Positions 39,654 through 41,986 of a stretch of 41,986 nt of DNA are shown here, in pieces. Under the pieces are notes generated by a model. The model saw only the letters and a program-made list of their open reading frames with translations, was not told the DNA's origin and ran no database searches. Every line of letters begins with the position of its first letter. Position 1 is the stretch's first letter. This DNA is from JBDTYT01 sp040005555 (GTDB lineage Bacteria; Actinomycetota; UBA4738; HRBIN12). The DNA is taken from contig JBDTYT010000005.1 in assembly GCA_040005555.1 (NCBI GenBank), forward strand, positions 1-41,986, given 5' to 3'. The position numbers and the translations under genes are program-made.

Positions 39654-40727
39654 ATGCTGGACACCGCCTCCTCGAAGTCCGATACGCAAGCGCCCGGCCG
39701 GCATCGCCGCCGAACCGCGCATTGGGGTCTCCGTCTCGGGATCGTCTTCCTCCTCGTCGCGGGGACGCTCACCGTCGCCGGCCTCCGCTACTACTCGTAC
39801 TGTCAGGAGGCGTCGGGACCGAAGACCCCCGTGGCGTTCACGGTTCCCGAGGGCTCGAGCGGGGGTCAGGTGATCGACGCGCTCCACGACGCGGGCGTGA
39901 TCAGGTGTGGGCTGGTGTCGAAGTGGCTACTCCGCAGGAGCCGGAAGCAGGACCAGCTCCGGGCGGGGGACTACCGACTCACGACGAACATGACACCCGA
40001 AGCCGTGTTCGCCATCCTCTCGACGCCCCCACCCTCCGTCCCCACCGTTCGCCTCACCATCCCGGAGGGATACCGGATCACTCAGATCGCCGAGCGCGTG
40101 CGCGAGTCCCTCGGCGTCCCGGTGGATCGGTTCCTGGCGGCCATCGACGGTACGAACTGGGCCCTCCCGCCGTACCTGCCGAAGGACGCCTCGAGCCCGG
40201 AGGGGTTCCTCTTCCCGCAGACCTACCAGTTCGCGAAGAGCGGCACGACCGCCGACGACGTGATCCGGCGCCTCCTGGCCGAGTTCGGCACCGAGACTGC
40301 GAGCCTGCCGTGGCAGAACGCCGACGCGCTCGGCGTCACGCCATATGAAGCCGTGATCATCGCCTCGATGATCGAGGAGGAGGCCCGGGTGCCGCAGGAC
40401 CGCCCGAAGATCGCCGCCGTCATCTACAACCGACTGGCGCAGGGGATGAACCTCGGCATCGACGCAACGCTCCAATACGTGGACCCCGACCCCTCGGACG
40501 GGCTGACCGCATCCGACTTCCAGATCGACAGCCCGTACAACACGCGCCTGTCGCCGGGCCTGCCGCCCACCCCGATCGCGAGCCCCGGCATGGCCTCGCT
40601 CGAGGCCGCGCTGAACCCGGCGGACGTCACGTATCTCTATTACGTCTTGTGCGGCACGGACGGACACCACAAGTTCAGCGACACGTTCGCGCAGTTCCAG
40701 CAGGACGTCTCGACCTGTTTGGGGTGA
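39654..40727 (+). CDS. mltG: endolytic transglycosylase MltG (YceG-like)
   Basis: A membrane-anchored lytic transglycosylase that ends glycan strand synthesis. It is 357 residues from ATG 39654. A basic N-terminus (R-H-R-R-R) is followed by one TM helix (about 25-45) and the extracytoplasmic domain. The LysM-like part has F-T-V-P-E-G-S-S-G. The catalytic domain has E-G-F-L-F-P-Q-T-Y-Q-F and S-M-I-E-E-E-A-R-V, with the catalytic Glu in I-E-E-E, then I-Y-N-R-L. It ends with N-P-A-D-V-T-Y-L-Y-Y-V. Starts further upstream would overlap ruvX and have no SD. aroE follows after 6 bases. Confidence 0.94.
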   Translation: MLDTASSKSDTQAPGRHRRRTAHWGLRLGIVFLLVAGTLTVAGLRYYSYCQEASGPKTPVAFTVPEGSSGGQVIDALHDAGVIRCGLVSKWLLRRSRKQDQLRAGDYRLTTNMTPEAVFAILSTPPPSVPTVRLTIPEGYRITQIAERVRESLGVPVDRFLAAIDGTNWALPPYLPKDASSPEGFLFPQTYQFAKSGTTADDVIRRLLAEFGTETASLPWQNADALGVTPYEAVIIASMIEEEARVPQDRPKIAAVIYNRLAQGMNLGIDATLQYVDPDPSDGLTASDFQIDSPYNTRLSPGLPPTPIASPGMASLEAALNPADVTYLYYVLCGTDGHHKFSDTFAQFQQDVSTCLG

Positions 40728-40733
40728 TCCGGC

Positions 40734-41609
40734 TTGACTGAGACGTCACCCCGGACACGGATCGGTGGCTCGACTCGGGTGGTGGGGATCATCGGCTGGC
40801 CGGTGTCGGGGAGCCTGTCGCCGGTCATCCACAACGCGGCGTTCTCAGCGCTCCACATTGACTGGACGTACGTGCCGATGCCCGTACCCCCGGGGTCGGT
40901 CCGGTCCGCGCTCGAGGGCTTGCGAGCGCTCGGGTTCGCCGGGGCGAACGTCACGATGCCCCACAAGACCGAGGCCGCGCGGGTCGTCGGTGAGCGAACC
41001 GAAGACGCCGAGCTGCTGGAGGCCGTGAACACGATCGTCGTGGGCTCCCGTGGCCTCGTCGGCCACAACACCGACGCGCCGGGGTTCGATCGCTTCCTTC
41101 GGCGGGATGCGGGGTTCGAGCCCGAGGGCCGATCGGCGCTGCTGTTCGGCGGCGGGGGGGCCGCGCGCGCGTGCGCCCTCGCCCTCGCCCGTGGGGGCCT
41201 GGCCGAACTCACCGTCGCGCTCCGAGATCCCGCTCGCGACGCGGGCCTGCGGGCGACGTTGGACGGTTCACCGACATCGCTATCGGTCGTGCCCTTCGGC
41301 GGCGCGACCAGCGTCCACGCGGACCTCGTGGTGAACGCCACGCCGATCGGTGCGCAAGGGGAGTCGCTTCCGGTCCCCCCGCTCGGAGCCGGAGCGGTAG
41401 TCGTCGACCTGCTGTACCGCCCAGCCGGGACGCCGCTGCAGACGCTCGCTCGCTCGGCGGGAGCGGCCGTCTTCGGTGGCCTCGGGCTCCTGCTGCACCA
41501 AGCCGCGCTGTCCTTCGAACTGTGGACGGGACAGATACCGCCGCTCGACGTGATGTCGGCGGCCGCCATCGCGGCGCTCGCCGAGCCGCCCGCTGACCGA
41601 ACGGCGTAG
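40734..41609 (+). CDS. aroE: shikimate dehydrogenase
   Basis: Reduces 3-dehydroshikimate to shikimate with NADPH in aromatic amino acid synthesis. It is 291 residues from TTG 40734, which follows the extended SD-like GGTGATC closely. The substrate site has G-W-P-V-S-G-S-L-S-P (counterpart of the usual S-L-S-P), N-V-T-M-P-H-K with the catalytic Lys and N-T-D-A-P-G with its Asp. The NADP fold has G-G-G-G-A-A-R-A, and N-A-T-P-I-G is conserved. The N-terminal 12 residues are extra, so GTG codons around 40779 (V-V-G-I-I-G-W) are possible later starts. The mltG-aroE order is common in actinobacteria. Confidence 0.95.
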   Translation: MTETSPRTRIGGSTRVVGIIGWPVSGSLSPVIHNAAFSALHIDWTYVPMPVPPGSVRSALEGLRALGFAGANVTMPHKTEAARVVGERTEDAELLEAVNTIVVGSRGLVGHNTDAPGFDRFLRRDAGFEPEGRSALLFGGGGAARACALALARGGLAELTVALRDPARDAGLRATLDGSPTSLSVVPFGGATSVHADLVVNATPIGAQGESLPVPPLGAGAVVVDLLYRPAGTPLQTLARSAGAAVFGGLGLLLHQAALSFELWTGQIPPLDVMSAAAIAALAEPPADRTA

Positions 41610-41681
41610 GACAGGCCCCGTCTGTGCCTGGATGTCTCAAGGCGGGTTCGCGTGCTCCCGATGCATCAGGGAGGAGCGACC

Positions 41682-41986
41682 GTGCCTATGGAAGATCTGA
41701 GCGCGCTCGCCGCCCGACTTGCGGCGAGCGTCGGTGACGCACGCGGCTGCCTCATCGTGTCGCGGGACGGCCTCGTCATCGGGACGCACCCCGAGGACGG
41801 CGAAGCCCAGCTGAAGCCGGCGTGGCTACGGTTCGCGGCCCTGGGCGAACCCGATCGCGGCTTCGTGCGATTCGATAACGAGATCTGGTGTTTCGTGCGG
41901 CGCGGAGCCTACGCAGCGTTCCTCGTGACCAGCGTCGCGGTGCGGCCCGGCCTGGCCATCGACCGGATCGAGCAGGCGCTCCTCAC
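41682..41986 (+). CDS. roadblock/LC7-like protein, 3'-truncated by the window
   Basis: The frame starts at GTG 41682 (SD GGAGGAG at 41670-41676) or ATG 41688 and runs open to the window end, at least 101 residues. The sequence has a roadblock-like fold pattern: an N-terminal helix with A-x-x-L-A-A-S-V, then R-G-C-L-I-V-S-R-D-G-L-V-I-G as the first beta hairpin, later F-L-V-T-S-V-A-V-R-P-G and an R-I-E-Q-A helix. Roadblock proteins often act with small GTPases or in polarity systems; the partner is out of view. It starts 72 bases after aroE. Confidence 0.7.
   Translation, partial: MPMEDLSALAARLAASVGDARGCLIVSRDGLVIGTHPEDGEAQLKPAWLRFAALGEPDRGFVRFDNEIWCFVRRGAYAAFLVTSVAVRPGLAIDRIEQALL

Overview
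The window is one strand-biased stretch of a high-GC (about two-thirds G+C) actinobacterial chromosome. Three things point to Actinomycetota. The gene order thrS / HIT / phosphatidyltransferase-like / PatA-like / PimA-like is the one seen around mycobacterial Rv2614c-Rv2610c. It is followed by pdxS-pdxT, yebC, ruvCAB, yajC-secD-secF-apt-relA, hisS-aspS-rarA and alaS-ruvX-mltG-aroE. GTG starts are frequent, and TAnnnT promoter elements often sit directly in front of start codons. The non-standard contents (EF-G2, DUF423, a HD protein inside the sec operon, a bulky SecD insertion) suggest a deep-branching, probably uncultured class rather than Mycobacteriales or Streptomycetales; this is inference. 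There are no insertion sequences, CRISPR arrays, prophage genes or rRNA. There is one tRNA, Val(CAC).

Layout: 1-4463 holds a small conserved protein, a strong intrinsic terminator, tRNA-Val, a short coiled-coil protein and a MacB/FtsX-type ABC exporter pair. 4486-8180 holds thrS, a HIT-family protein, an alpha/beta-hydrolase with an altered nucleophile elbow, and a DUF423 membrane protein. An EF-G2-type GTPase (8202-10292) lies on the opposite strand. 10387-12919 is a mannolipid-type membrane operon: a degenerate CDP-alcohol phosphatidyltransferase, a PatA-like acyltransferase that probably starts at CTG, and a PimA-like glycosyltransferase. 12957-17006 carries lemA, an htpX-like protease, a DUF3048 protein and, convergently, a phosphoesterase lipoprotein. 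17099-19313 is pdxS, pdxT, yebC.

19318-22785 is a DNA-repair block. A 13E12-type DUF222-HNH gene diverges from ruvCAB, and each side has its own LexA-type box, so the block looks like a bidirectional SOS locus. 22866-27677 is the accessory Sec operon (yajC, HD protein, secD, secF) plus apt. Its SecD carries about 200 extra residues made of five Cys-pair repeats and a collagen-like linker. 27721-35787 is relA, dtd, a metallo-beta-lactamase-fold hydrolase, hisS, aspS, a PPOX/F420-type protein and rarA. 35895-41986 is DUF948, a small membrane protein, alaS, ruvX, mltG, aroE and the start of a roadblock-like protein cut by the window edge.

Most genes are packed with 1-4 nt stop/start overlaps (GTGA, ATGA, TTGA, CTGA), implying translational coupling. 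At operon heads a TAnnnT hexamer often lies 6-10 nt before the start codon, which suggests leaderless or near-leaderless mRNAs. The most notable observations are the SecD Cys-repeat insertion, the paired LexA boxes, the degenerate phosphatidyltransferase, the HisRS motif-2 substitutions, the serine-less hydrolase and the leaderless promoter pattern.
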